From Saprospiraceae bacterium (GTDB lineage: Bacteria; Bacteroidota; Bacteroidia; Chitinophagales; Saprospiraceae): a stretch of 64,000 nucleotides of DNA. The stretch lies in contig JADJVN010000022.1 of NCBI GenBank assembly GCA_016710585.1, positions 15,454 to 79,453 on the forward strand. The letters run 5' to 3'. The translations under genes and the position numbers were made by a program. Below are positions 9,697-20,294 of this stretch, in pieces. The notes beneath the pieces are model-generated. The model was not told the origin of the DNA. It ran no database searches and saw nothing but the letters and a program-made list of their open reading frames with translations. Positions within the stretch are counted from its first letter, which is position 1; each line of letters starts with the position of its first letter.

Positions 9697-11196
9697 ATGG
9701 GCGTAAAATCAAATTTAATATTGGCGACTGCAAATTTTGTTTGCAAAAAAGAAGATCAAGAAGATTTAAAAGCATTAGAAAGGCAAAAATCTATTTTTAC
9801 CAAATTAATTCAAAAAGCGGCAAATACCAAATTCGGTTTAGATCATCAATTTTCAAAGATTAAAACAATAAAGGATTATCAAGAGCTTGTCCCGATTCGA
9901 GATTATGAGAAATTAAAGAACTATTTTGACCTCATTCATTCAGGAAAAAAAGACATTCTTTGGCCTGGGCTTCCAAAATATTTAGCCAAAACTTCAGGTA
10001 CAACCTCTGGTACAAAATACATTCCCCTTACCAAACAAAGCATTCCAAACCACATAAACTCTGCTAGAAATGCATTGTTTTCATATTTATATCATCATAG
10101 AGATACTGCAATTTTTGATGGACAGATGCTATTCTTATCCGGTTCACCTGAACTTACTAAAGAAAATGGGATACTAATAGGTCGACTTTCAGGTATTGTG
10201 AATCATGAGATCCCTTCTTGGATGACCAAAAATAAATTACCAAATCACGAATTAAATTCACTCGCACCTTGGGAATACAAAATAGAAAAAATTGTAGAAG
10301 ACATAGTCCGTCGGGACCTCAGAGTTATTAGTGGCATCCCACCTTGGATTCAAATGTTTCTTGAAAAAGTACTGCAGCATACTGGCAAAAAAACAATTGC
10401 GGATGTATTTCCAAAATTGGATCTTTACATTCATGGAGGCGTGAATTTCCAACCCTATAAATCCAAACTTGGAGAATTGTTTGGAAAAGAGATTTGCTAT
10501 TTGGAGACTTATCCAGCCAGTGAAGGGTTTATAGCTTATCAGGACAATCCTAATCAAGATGAATTGAGATTAATTTGCAATTCAGGGATCTTTTACGAAT
10601 TCGTGCCAGCTGAAGAAGTTTCCATTCCCAAGCCAAAAAGGTTGGCAATCAATGAAGTAGAATTAGGCAAAGATTATGCAATAGTCTTGTCTAGTAATGC
10701 AGGATTGTGGTCCTACTTAATAGGTGACTTGGTTCGATTTACCGCTTTAAATCCTTATAAAATAAAGGTGTCAGGCAGAGTAAGCCAATACATCTCAGCA
10801 TTTGGCGAACATGTGATCAGTTCTGAAATTGATTATGCCATCTCAGTTGCACAAAATAAATATGGCTTCAAACTTGTTGAATTTGCTGTAGCCCCTCAAA
10901 TTAATCCATCAGACCAAACCCTAGCATACCATGAGTGGTTTATTGAATTTGAAGAACAGCCTGCTAATCTTAAAGAGATAGCAGCGACAATTTCAGCTGC
11001 TTTAGCAGAAAAAAACAGCTATTATCATGATTTGATTCAAGGCAACATGCTGGATTGCCTTAAAATCAGATCTATTAGGCGACATGGTTTTAAAGATTAT
11101 CTCATTTCAATAAACAAATATGGCGAACAATTTAAAGTCCCTAGATTATCCAATGACAGAAAATTAGCTGATATATTAGCAAATTATCAAATATGA
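9697..11196 (+). CDS. GH3 auxin-responsive promoter family protein
   Basis: A 499-residue member of the bacterial GH3 acyl-adenylate-forming family. It has the ANL-type nucleotide loop TSGTTSGTKYIPLT (near residues 103-116), IHGGVNFQPY, and ETYPASEGFIAYQ (near 269-281, the second adenylate motif). A YLIGDLVRF segment follows near 346, with a C-terminal domain beyond it. In plants GH3 enzymes conjugate amino acids to acyl acids; the bacterial substrate is unknown. Intact and free-standing between the LolA-like gene and bamD. Confidence 0.88.
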   Translation: MGVKSNLILATANFVCKKEDQEDLKALERQKSIFTKLIQKAANTKFGLDHQFSKIKTIKDYQELVPIRDYEKLKNYFDLIHSGKKDILWPGLPKYLAKTSGTTSGTKYIPLTKQSIPNHINSARNALFSYLYHHRDTAIFDGQMLFLSGSPELTKENGILIGRLSGIVNHEIPSWMTKNKLPNHELNSLAPWEYKIEKIVEDIVRRDLRVISGIPPWIQMFLEKVLQHTGKKTIADVFPKLDLYIHGGVNFQPYKSKLGELFGKEICYLETYPASEGFIAYQDNPNQDELRLICNSGIFYEFVPAEEVSIPKPKRLAINEVELGKDYAIVLSSNAGLWSYLIGDLVRFTALNPYKIKVSGRVSQYISAFGEHVISSEIDYAISVAQNKYGFKLVEFAVAPQINPSDQTLAYHEWFIEFEEQPANLKEIAATISAALAEKNSYYHDLIQGNMLDCLKIRSIRRHGFKDYLISINKYGEQFKVPRLSNDRKLADILANYQI

Positions 11197-11297
11197 GATG
11201 GAAATTGTTAATACCTATATTATCAATAAAAAAACATCGAAATGCCCTACCTATGCAGTATTAAGCAACATTTCTAGGTTATTTCCGTTAAACAGAG

Positions 11298-11305
11298 TAA
11301 TTTTG
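11298..11305 (+). promoter_or_regulatory. Candidate -7 element (TAATTTTG) for bamD-rpoZ-coaBC
   Basis: TAATTTTG lies 8 bases before the bamD ATG (11314). The motif matches TAnnTTTG, and spacing to the start resembles that before the GH3 gene. No clear -33 TTG is visible. Confidence 0.35.
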
Positions 11306-11313
11306 CGGATTCA

Positions 11314-12141
11314 ATGAAAAGTTATTCATACATATTAGTTTTTTTTGTAATATTTACTGCTTGTAAATCATCCTACGAGAAAGTACGGACTTCGAATGAT
11401 TCTACGCTCATCCACAAAGCAGCGAATGAATATTACGCTAAAAAAGACTACGTGCGCGCTCAGGCTTTATTTGAAAATATATTAACTGCATATCGTGGGC
11501 AGAAAGAGGCAGAAGAGATTTATTTCAAATACGCATATTGCCATTACTATGTGAGAGAGTTCGACATGGCCTCCCACTTATTCAAAAATTTCACCAATAC
11601 TTTCGTCAATAGTCCTAAGAAAGAAGAAGCAGAATATATGGCTGTATATTCTATTTATAAGACTTCACCATCTTATCGATTGGATCAAAGTGGAACCGAA
11701 AAGGCAATTGAAGGATTTCAAACATTTGCAAATAATAATCCTGAATCTTCAAGAGTTGCGGAATGCAACAAACTAATAGATGAATTGCGAGGAAAGTTAG
11801 AGAAGAAATTATTCGAACAGGGCAAACTCTATCTCGATTTAAGGAATTATCAGTCTGCTGTGAATAGTTTTGAAAGTCTAATTTCTGAATTTCCAGAGAC
11901 AAAAAATCATCAAGAGGTACGATATTTGATAATAAAAAGTCATTATGATCTTGCCAATGCCAGTATTTTTGAAAAACAAGAAGAAAGATATAAGGAGACA
12001 GAAGCAAAAGCTGATGCCTTCATCCAAAAATATAAAAGTGGAAAAAAAGTTCAAGAAGTAAGGACGATTAAACAAAATGCAATTCAAAAATTAAAAAATC
12101 CAGAGTATGACAGATATAAAAACACAAGCTCAAGGAATTAA
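11314..12141 (+). CDS. bamD: Outer-membrane assembly lipoprotein BamD
   Basis: A 275-residue lipoprotein with lipobox Cys17 (VIFTACKSS) and tandem TPR-like helices (ANEYYAKKDYVRAQALFENIL; KYAYCHYYVREFDMASHLFKNF; LDLRNYQSAVNSFESLISEFP). This is the architecture of BamD/YfiO, a scaffold of the beta-barrel assembly machine. The order bamD-rpoZ-coaBC-DUF4835 is common in Bacteroidota. Its last 35 bases overlap the start of rpoZ. Confidence 0.88.
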   Translation: MKSYSYILVFFVIFTACKSSYEKVRTSNDSTLIHKAANEYYAKKDYVRAQALFENILTAYRGQKEAEEIYFKYAYCHYYVREFDMASHLFKNFTNTFVNSPKKEEAEYMAVYSIYKTSPSYRLDQSGTEKAIEGFQTFANNNPESSRVAECNKLIDELRGKLEKKLFEQGKLYLDLRNYQSAVNSFESLISEFPETKNHQEVRYLIIKSHYDLANASIFEKQEERYKETEAKADAFIQKYKSGKKVQEVRTIKQNAIQKLKNPEYDRYKNTSSRN

Positions 12142-12448
12142 TCCTAACATTCAACCAAGAGATATTAAAGGATTGGTTGCTGACACTCATAATATTTATG
12201 AGACTATAAATATCATTGCAAAAAGAGCCAATCAGTTATCCAATGATATTAAAATCGAATTACATGATAAATTAGATGAATTTGCTTCACACTCAGATAC
12301 TATCGAAGAAGTTCATGAAAACAAAGAGCAAATAGAAATATCTAAATTCTATGAAAAATTGCCCAATCCAGTTCTAATTGCAGTCAATGAATTCATCAAT
12401 AATGGTATTGACTTCCATTATAAAAATACAAACCCTGATCAAGATTAA
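12107..12448 (+). CDS. rpoZ: RNA polymerase omega-like subunit
   Basis: A 113-residue protein with the Rpb6/omega pattern: DIKGLVADTHNIYETINIIAKRANQLS near residues 19-45, where T-x-N-x-Y-E-x-x-x-x-x-x-x-R-A is the family core, followed by a charged linker and a helical C-terminus. Bacteroidota RpoZ is divergent and often annotated as hypothetical. It overlaps the end of bamD and precedes coaBC. Confidence 0.85.
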   Translation: MTDIKTQAQGINPNIQPRDIKGLVADTHNIYETINIIAKRANQLSNDIKIELHDKLDEFASHSDTIEEVHENKEQIEISKFYEKLPNPVLIAVNEFINNGIDFHYKNTNPDQD

Positions 12449-12471
12449 GACACCCATTGGGTTTTGATCAA

Positions 12472-13684
12472 ATGGGAAGATTATCTGGAAAAAAGATACT
12501 TATTGGGGTAACAGGAAGTATTGCTGCCTATAAAGCACTAATTCTATTGCGTCTGTTGCAAAAAGAAGGGGCTGATATTAAAGTCGTCATGACGGAAGCG
12601 GCAAAAGATTTTGTAGGAGAATTATCATTTTCTACGCTCACGGATACAGCTGTTTATTCTGGTCTTTTCAAAAATAATGAATGGTCAAACCATGTTGAAC
12701 TTGGAATGTGGGCCGATCTTTTTGTCATCGCTCCTGCAACTGCCAATACGATCTCAAAAATGGCCAATGGCATTGTAGATAATTTGCTCACCGCTGTTTA
12801 TTTATCAGCTAAATGTCCAGTAATGGTAGCACCAGCCATGGATTTAGATATGTGGAAGCATCCTGCTACATTAAACAATATAAAAACTATTGAATCCTAT
12901 GGAAATCAAATCGTTCCTGTAGGAGATGGGCATCTTGCCAGTGGGCTAAATGGGCCTGGTAGATTGGCAGAGCCTGATGATATTTTGAATAACATATGTG
13001 CATTCTTCATCAAATCAAATAAACTTCAAAACAAAAAAATTCTCATTACTGCAGGACCATCTTATGAGGCCATAGATCCAGTGAGATTTATAGGCAATAG
13101 ATCCTCTGGTAAAATGGGTATAAGGATAGCAGAAGAGGCTGCTAAACATGGTGCTTCAGTGAATCTAATTCTTGGACCTAGCGACGAAGAAATCAAGCAA
13201 TTTCCAAATCTTCATATAACTCGCGTTGAATCAGCGGATCAAATGTATCTTGAATCAATGACTCAAGTTGCAGAAACCGACATTTTTATTCTAGCAGCTG
13301 CTGTTGCAGATTATATGGTATTAAATCCTTCGACAGAGAAAATTAAAAAGTCTGAAAACAGCCTAAGCTTGGAACTCAGTAAGACAAAAGATATTGCAGC
13401 AAGTATAGGTAAAATAAAAAAGAACGAATCAAGTCCTTATAGGCTTTGCATTAGAAACAGAAAATATAATAGAAAATGCAAAAACCAAGTTAAATAAGAA
13501 AAACATGGATTTCATCGTTATCAATTCACCAAAAATACAAAATACAGCATTTGGATTTGATACAAATAAAATTTCTATATTATTTTCAAATGGAAATCTA
13601 AAAGAATTTGAACTAAAAGCTAAATCAGAAGTTGCAAAAGATATCATCAATGAAGTCATACAAATTACAAATAATGAAATATAG
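12472..13684 (+). CDS. coaBC: Bifunctional CoaBC (PPC decarboxylase/synthetase), frameshifted near the C-terminus
   Basis: Coenzyme A synthesis. The flavin decarboxylase half begins KKILIGVTGSIAAYKA and contains the catalytic His in SNHVELGMWADLF and the PAMDLDMW motif. The synthetase half begins KKILITAGPSYEAIDPVRFIGNRSSGKMG and includes AAAVADYMV and the K-I-K-K segment. ATG 12472 is preferred to the in-frame TTG at 12457. Around 13415-13432 the frame shifts: the expected ending (VLIGFALETEN, then MDFIVINSP) is encoded in the next frame and stops at 13684. Removing one base restores a normal ~400-residue enzyme. The recovered stop overlaps the next gene. Confidence 0.9.
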
Positions 13685-14585
13685 TTGCTATTGTTTGTGT
13701 CTGCTTTTTTGCAGCTTATCCACACTTAGCTTTGGACAAGAACTCGATGCCACTGTGAGAGTTCAGGCACCAAATTTAGGTACTAGCGATAAATCAGCAA
13801 TAGCCTTGATGGAAAAATCTATCACTGAATTTCTCAATACTCAAAAATTTACGACTGACAATTTTACTGCTAAAGAGAGAATCAAGTGTAACTTTCAGAT
13901 TACTATTCGACAAGATGGGGGAAACAATAATTTTGTAAGTGATATCCTAGTACAAGGGGTAAGACCTGTATTTAACTCTAGTTATGAAACCACACTAATT
14001 AATTTGCTCAACAAAGAAATACCAATGCGGTATGATCCTTTTAGACCAATAGAGAATAGCAAGGAAAATTATTTTGACAATCTTTCTAGTGTCCTGACTT
14101 ATTATGCTTATGCGATCATTATGATGGATTATGAAAGTTTTTCACTCGAGGGAGGCGAAACTTATTGCCAATTGCTTCAAAACATGCTCAACTTAATGCC
14201 AGCCACAGCAAAATCTATCGACAAATCTTGGGCAGGAGAGAAGGGTAAAAACAATACTCGATATGATTTGATCGAAAATATCCTGAACCCTAGGATGAAG
14301 CCCTATAGACGTTGGATCTACGAATATCATCGTCTTGGAATGGATCTTTTAGAAAAAGATGTGGTCCAAGCCAGAAGAAACATTTTAGCTGCATTAGAAG
14401 CTATCCTCACCGCTGACAAATCCTATCCTAATACTTATTTGATTCAAGTATTCTGTAGCACAAAAGCTTCAGAAATAGTTGAAATTTTCAAAAAAGGGAC
14501 TTTAGATGAGAAAAATAAAGCATTTGAAATAATGATTTCATTAGATCCATCAAATGCTTCTGTATATAATGCAATAAAGTTATAA
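13674..14585 (+). CDS. DUF4835 family secreted protein (annotated by some as T9SS PorD)
   Basis: A ~303-residue protein with a signal peptide (MKYSCYCLCLLFCSLSTLSFGQ). Sequence such as QELDATVRVQAP at the mature N-terminus, then a LSSVLTYYAYAIIMMDYESFS segment, fits the DUF4835 family that follows coaBC in many Bacteroidota. Some databases name the family PorD and link it to type IX secretion; I treat that as tentative. ATG 13674 overlaps the recovered coaBC ending and places the signal peptide at the N-terminus. The upstream in-frame ATG 13632 would add a non-hydrophobic extension. Confidence 0.82.
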   Translation: MKYSCYCLCLLFCSLSTLSFGQELDATVRVQAPNLGTSDKSAIALMEKSITEFLNTQKFTTDNFTAKERIKCNFQITIRQDGGNNNFVSDILVQGVRPVFNSSYETTLINLLNKEIPMRYDPFRPIENSKENYFDNLSSVLTYYAYAIIMMDYESFSLEGGETYCQLLQNMLNLMPATAKSIDKSWAGEKGKNNTRYDLIENILNPRMKPYRRWIYEYHRLGMDLLEKDVVQARRNILAALEAILTADKSYPNTYLIQVFCSTKASEIVEIFKKGTLDEKNKAFEIMISLDPSNASVYNAIKL

Positions 14586-14630
14586 ATTTGTCCCGCTTAA
14601 CATATCCATTATTAAAAAGATAATTCTTTT

Positions 14631-15215
14631 ATGAACAAAAAAAAGATTGCCATATTTGCCTCTGGTACAGGAAGCAACGCTTTACAACTTATCAAACATT
14701 TTAAAAACCATCCTAATATTCAGGTTGCTTTAATAGTAACGAATTCTACAAAAGCCCCTGTCATTAAAGTTGCACAAGAAAATGACGTTCCTTTTTCAGT
14801 GGTCAATAAATCTTTACTGTCGAACAATAGTTATATGACATCCTTGCTCAATCTATATGATGTAGATTTCATTGTTCTGGCTGGATTCTTACTTTTAGTT
14901 CCGCCATTCCTTGTAAAAATTTATAACCAAAAAATGATTAACATACACCCAGCTCTATTGCCAAAATACGGCGGTAAAGGGATGCATGGATTAAACGTAC
15001 ACCAAGCTGTTATATCAGCAGGTGATACAGAAACTGGTATTACTATTCATTATGTCAATGAAATGTATGATAAAGGAAAAGTTATCTTCCAATCGACAGT
15101 AAAAGTGGACAAAAAAGATAATGCAGAAAAATTATCAAAGAAAGTTCAAGAATTGGAACATAAATATCTTCCAGAATGGAGTGAAAAGCTGATCATGCAA
15201 ATGAGATACCTATAA
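14631..15215 (+). CDS. purN: Phosphoribosylglycinamide formyltransferase
   Basis: Transfers a formyl group from 10-formyl-THF to GAR in purine synthesis. The 194-residue protein has the GAR-binding loop ASGTGSNALQL (residues 10-20), the catalytic segment MINIHPALLPKYGG with its Asn-His pair, and ETGITIHYVNEMYDKG with the catalytic Asp. Same orientation as the preceding cluster, 45 bp after DUF4835. Its folate cofactor could come from the Fhs encoded at 54.8-56.5 kb. Confidence 0.95.
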   Translation: MNKKKIAIFASGTGSNALQLIKHFKNHPNIQVALIVTNSTKAPVIKVAQENDVPFSVVNKSLLSNNSYMTSLLNLYDVDFIVLAGFLLLVPPFLVKIYNQKMINIHPALLPKYGGKGMHGLNVHQAVISAGDTETGITIHYVNEMYDKGKVIFQSTVKVDKKDNAEKLSKKVQELEHKYLPEWSEKLIMQMRYL

Positions 15216-15361
15216 TAGTATCTTGGAATATAATTTGAATTTCTCTTTCTTCCAGTAAGTTATTTTTATCTTTTAAAGATAGCAGAGCGTTTTTTAATAA
15301 ATTCCGACTTCTAGCTCATTAGAATTCAATAATTTGTTAACTTTAGCCAAATTTTAAGCAA

Positions 15362-18300
15362 ATGAAATTTGGCAACTTTATCTTTTTAAGCTTTTTTATA
15401 TTTTCCCAGATCAATCTAATCGCTCAAAATGAGCTTATAAAAATGCAGGAGGCGAAAGCAGCTTCCAGTAACTGGTTGGAAATCAATACTAAAATGAGCC
15501 TAGATGCAGTCTTGTATCATCAAAAACATCTTCAAGAAGACGTCAACTTTTTACATAAGCAAACAGAACATGATGAATTAAGCTATAGTCATCACAAATT
15601 TCAAATAACAAAATTTGGCTACCCTGTTGAAGGGGCTCAACTCATTCTTCATGAAAAAGATGATAATATTCTCAGCTATAATGGTTCGACTCAAGTATTT
15701 TCAAATAGATTGCCTCTGATAAGTTTTAATCCTGAATCAGCATTGAGTTTTGCCAAAGCCCATAGAGCCGCTACACTTTATGCTTGGGAAGTTGAAAGCG
15801 AAATCCCTGAATTAAATCAAAACTTGCCTACCCCAGAATTATGTTGGGTAAATGCAGATTTTGATCTCAATAAAGAATTGATCCTTTGCTATAAAATTGA
15901 TTTATTCTCATATCAGCCATATAAAAGAGAGTGGGTATACATTGATGCAATGACGGGTGATCAAATCGCAAGCCTAAACAGAATATGTGACATCAATGTT
16001 GAAGGAACAGCCCATACCAAATATATAGGTATTCAAAAAATTATTACAGACTCAATAGAACCAAAAAAATTCATACTTCAAGACTTCACACGAGGGAATG
16101 GAATCGTCACATTAAATTCAAAAAACCAAACGGACTTAACTAAAGCATTGGACTTTACGGACTCAGATAATATTTGGAATAATGTCAATTTACAAAAAGA
16201 TGAAATCGCTACAGATGCTCATTTTGGTGCCGCAAAAACATATGATTATTTTTTACAATTACACAACAGAAGAAGCGTAGATAATAAAGATTTAAAGTTA
16301 ATTTCACTTGTTCATTATTCTACAAATTTCGCCAATGCAACGTGGAATGGAACAACTATGAATTATGGCGATGGCGATAATACATTTAAGCCATTTACAT
16401 TTCTTGATATTTGTGGTCATGAGATTAGCCATGGATTCACTGAATTTTCATCCAATTTAATTTACTTAAGAGAATCGGGTGCATTGAATGAATCCATATC
16501 AGACATTTTTGGAATGGCAATTTATAATTGGGCATTGAAAAAACAAAAATTAGAATGGCTTCTCGCAAAAGGAATCTATATCAGTGATAGTAATAAAGCC
16601 ATTCGATCCATGTCTAATCCAAATATTTATCAAAACCCTAAATATTATAAAGGACGTTATTGGATCAGCAATAATTCAGACAATGGTGGAGTCCATACAA
16701 ATTCTGGAGTATTAAATTATTGGTTTTACTTATTATCAGAAGGGATTGCAGGTAAGAATGAGGCGGGACTTTCATTTAATGTAGATAGTCTTGGTATAGA
16801 ATCTGCAGCTAAAATTGTATATCGAATGAATACGGTTTACCTCACTCCTCTATCCAATTATTATGATGCATATTTTGCTTCAATAAAAGCAACAGAAGAT
16901 CTTTTTGGTTCCTGTTCCAAAGAAATAAAAGCAGTTCAAATGGCATGGGCAGCTGTTGGCGTTACCTACAATACTGGTGAAACGAATGATCTCTACACTT
17001 ACTATGAGAGAGAACTTTTTTTCTCATGTGATCTCGGTAAGGAAGAGTCGATATCCTATCAATTGATCAACGGTTCATGCGATGAAATTATTCCAAAAGG
17101 TACTAAAATTAAAATCGGCGCTCTCATGAATAAAATTTCAATTTATAATGATAGTTTGATTTTATCAAAAGCGCTCAATCCAAATGATTCAGTCACTATA
17201 GAATTAAAAAATGTGTTCAACTTTGACACTATAGGTAAGTATAATATTCTTGTATTTTCAAAAATTGAAAATGACACAATCAATGGCAATGATACAATAA
17301 AATTAAATGTTGAAAAACTAGATAGAACTCAAGTTGATTATTCATTGGCTGCACCAAGTGTAGGACCATTTTCATTGGGTTGCACAGATTCTGGTCCGTT
17401 AACAGGAAGGCTGAGATGGAAAAGTGATGCATGTGATCCTATTGCTATTGGTTCAAAAATTCCTATCGGAATAATAAGCAATAATGCATCAGAATCAGTT
17501 GGTGAAATACTTGTAGAAAGGATCATGTATAATGGTGATTCAGCCTATGTACCCTTTCTCTGTAGACTTAACTGGTGTTCTACAGTTTGGAACGACACAA
17601 TATTACATCTATTTGAAAAATCCAAATGACATCAAAAGATCAAACGATACGATTAAAGTTACGCTATCAAAGAAATATGAACTCCCAAAAGATGTCCTTT
17701 TAACTTTTAATGAATTGACATCATCGAAAGATTCAGTAAACTTGATATTCAATTCCAACTCAACCTGTGCCATTTCACCTACAAGAAGCATTTCGGGTGA
17801 CCTAAGTGTCAGAATGAGTGGCGGATCACCACAAAACCCAAACTATAGCTATACCCCACCACTCACACAAAATGACATTTGGACAAACAATCCTCTGTCA
17901 AAATCAAAACTGTGCATCTGTGCCAATGCAGAAGGGATGAATAATGTCAAACTCAAGTTTGATAGAAAACATAATATAGCTAACACCTTAACTTTTCTCA
18001 TTCAGAAAAAAAATATTAATTTTCTATCAGCACTTCGAGTCCTTGTGAATGGAATTCAAACAAGTAAAACCTATCTTATTAATTATCCGACTGATACATT
18101 ACTCAATTTCAGTGAAGCCTTAGATCTGAGTCCATACAAGGGAACAAAATTTGAACTTTGCTTTGAAGCCTATACTGGTGTGGAAGCGACTTCAGATGGC
18201 AAACGAATAGGTGATGCTGTATGGTTAGATAATATTATTTTAGTTGATGAGGTGACTGTTTCAAACACGGATATTAAAAAGTCTAATTCAAATTATTCAA

Positions 18301-18533
18301 TTAGAACGAATCCAATTCAAGAAGACAAAGTCATTCTTGAATCAAAAGAATCCAAAGATTTTAGCTTTGAAATTTTTAATGAAGCGGGTCAAAAAATAAT
18401 CATCCAAGACAAGTGTTTCATTGAAAATAACTCACTGTTTCAAATCGAAACTAAGAAATTGAATCAAGGAATTTATTACTTAAAGATAAACGATAAACGA
18501 AGTAGTCAAACTCTGAAATTCATAAAAAATTAA
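15362..18533 (+). CDS. Secreted M4 (thermolysin-type) metalloprotease with T9SS sorting domain, frameshifted
   Basis: An extracellular zinc protease of about 1056 residues once the break is mended. Order: signal peptide (to about residue 22), FTP/PepSY-like propeptide (FGYPVEGAQLILHE), M4 catalytic domain with HEISH (His353, Glu354, His357) and third ligand Glu377 in ALNESISD, and the catalytic-His segment GGVHTNSG. Beta-rich repeats follow, and the C-terminus (GQKIIIQDK...LNQGIYYLKI) fits the type A T9SS sorting domain. The frame shifts at CCC 17552-17554; removing one C gives ...AYVPFSVDLTG... and joins both halves. Export through the T9SS encoded at 24-29 kb is inferred. Confidence 0.88.
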
Positions 18534-18554
18534 GCATTGGTTTACTTGTAGTTT

Positions 18555-20039
18555 TTATCGTAAATATTCATAACATCCCATATCAGGATTGACAGCATCA
18601 CGTGCTTTCAATTCTAGGTCGGTCATGATATGTGGTAAAACTAATGCCTTACCATTGGCAACGGACAAAGTGTCCAAATGAAAATCATCTTTTGAAATAT
18701 CTTTAAAAAGCTTATCAGAATTTAATATTTGAATGCAATCATTTGTATAGGTTGAAATAAAGTAAGGATACTTCTTTACACCGAGTAGATCTTTAATTTT
18801 AAAAATACAATTTTTAAATTTCAAATCAAATTTTGCACCATCTAAGCTGTCTAAATCTAATTCATCTTCGTTCGATCCTGCGATGATGCAATTGGAAAAT
18901 TCACTATAAAGATCATTCCTACGAATGTCGAAGCAAGTTGGAAAATCCTCACATCTATTATTGGATAAAAATACGGCTGGCTTATCATTGCCATAATTCG
19001 CAAATGTACAATACTCAAACTTCCCAACACCACCAGTGCTCATGGCAATAGATTCTTGTCCTTGATTATAAAACAGACAATTTTCTGCTTGAATGTTTGC
19101 AGAACTTCCTATAATACCTGAATAAGTATTGTTCTTAATAATACAATTTTTCAGAACACATTCTGCTAATGAATCAACATAGATTCCTACTAAGTTATTT
19201 TTAATTAAAGTAAACTCAAATATATTCCCTTTACTTTCTTGATCTATTGCAATACCCGACCATTGACCTCTTATATTCTCATAACTTTTTTCCAATCGTA
19301 CACCTTGAAAAATCACTGGCTCTGCATAAGTACCATTAACTTCAATACTTGCATTTTTTCCAATTATGATTCTTCCATCATTATAAAAAAATGTCTCATT
19401 TGCAGAGTTCTTTGCTTTCGTTATTCCACCGTAAACATAGATTTTTGTTCCTTTTGGAATTTGCAATTTTCCATTATCAAAATAAACTACGCCATAAAAT
19501 ATATTTGGCAATGTGTTATCTAAAACTAAAGTCGTTCCTTGAAGATCAAGCAAACTAATTTGTCCTTGATTGGACTTGGCTGGAAAATAATTGGCATTTT
19601 GTCCCCAAGCTTCTAAATAGATTTTTTGAGCTACATTATTAACGAGCAAATTAAGGGAATCCAAAATAATAAATGGACTTTGACTAACAGGCATATCTGG
19701 ATTTACGGTAACTTCCACAAATACATAAAGACTGTCTTTTGGGCGAATCTCTATATTTTCAAAACTATTACCTGGGAGTCCATCAACATTCAGTCGAAAA
19801 AATGATTGTCCTAATTCTATTTTTTGAATCTTCAGAAACTTGTCATACGGATTATAAATTTTAAAAATACGAATAGCAGAACCCAATGTTGTAAATACAG
19901 TGTCGAAGCGAATGGTATCAGTAGAATATTTTGGAAGATCTGTATTGCCATCCGCAAACTCCATTTTATCACAAGAGTTTAAAAATAAAGTACTTATAAA
20001 AGCGAACAGCAATGCATAGTGCAGAAAGTATTTTGGCAT
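18555..20039 (-). CDS. Surface lipoprotein with right-handed beta-helix fold
   Basis: A 494-residue lipoprotein: hydrophobic signal and lipobox around LFLNSCDK (Cys23). An Ig-like N-terminal region (FDTVFTTLGSAIRIFKIYNP) is common in Bacteroidota cell-surface proteins. A parallel beta-helix follows with repeated I-x-N-N-x-x-x-G-I and L-K-N-C-I-I-K-N-N rungs (near residues 270-330). It ends in DAVNPDMGCYE, a segment shared with choice-of-anchor/beta-helix proteins. Ligand or substrate is unknown, and no catalytic residues are evident. Confidence 0.75.
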   Translation of the reverse strand: MPKYFLHYALLFAFISTLFLNSCDKMEFADGNTDLPKYSTDTIRFDTVFTTLGSAIRIFKIYNPYDKFLKIQKIELGQSFFRLNVDGLPGNSFENIEIRPKDSLYVFVEVTVNPDMPVSQSPFIILDSLNLLVNNVAQKIYLEAWGQNANYFPAKSNQGQISLLDLQGTTLVLDNTLPNIFYGVVYFDNGKLQIPKGTKIYVYGGITKAKNSANETFFYNDGRIIIGKNASIEVNGTYAEPVIFQGVRLEKSYENIRGQWSGIAIDQESKGNIFEFTLIKNNLVGIYVDSLAECVLKNCIIKNNTYSGIIGSSANIQAENCLFYNQGQESIAMSTGGVGKFEYCTFANYGNDKPAVFLSNNRCEDFPTCFDIRRNDLYSEFSNCIIAGSNEDELDLDSLDGAKFDLKFKNCIFKIKDLLGVKKYPYFISTYTNDCIQILNSDKLFKDISKDDFHLDTLSVANGKALVLPHIMTDLELKARDAVNPDMGCYEYLR

Positions 20040-20088
20040 TGTTAAATATTTGATGCAAATGAAACGAAGATATAACAGAAATTTATAC

Positions 20089-20096
20089 TATTTTTG
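20089..20096 (+). promoter_or_regulatory. Candidate -7 element (TATTTTTG)
   Basis: TATTTTTG fits TAnnTTTG and lies 15 bases before the ATG of the 47-codon membrane-peptide gene. No matching -33 TTG. Confidence 0.3.
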
Positions 20097-20111
20097 CATA
20101 AAATTCTTGAA

Positions 20112-20255
20112 ATGGCAGAAAAAAGTGAATCAAGGTCAAAAGATATGATGATTTTTGTGGTTTCTACAATAATCATGTGTATTATTGTGGTGTTGCCCAG
20201 CATGGTTTTGGGTGCCATTGCCCTTCGTTTTGACTTATTTGACCAAAGCGTTTGA
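20112..20255 (+). CDS. Small single-pass membrane protein (47 aa)
   Basis: ATG 20112 opens a 47-codon frame ending TGA at 20253-20255. A charged N-terminus (MAEKSESRSKDMM) is followed by one long hydrophobic segment (about residues 13-38: IFVVSTIIMCIIVVLP...) and a short polar tail (RFDLFDQSV). No family is recognised. It precedes the glycosyltransferase cluster in the same direction with a gap of 39 bases. A -7 element upstream and the clear membrane topology support it as a real gene. Confidence 0.6.
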   Translation: MAEKSESRSKDMMIFVVSTIIMCIIVVLPSMVLGAIALRFDLFDQSV

Positions 20256-20294
20256 TGCTATTTAACGCATTGTTCTTACTATAATTAACGCAGG

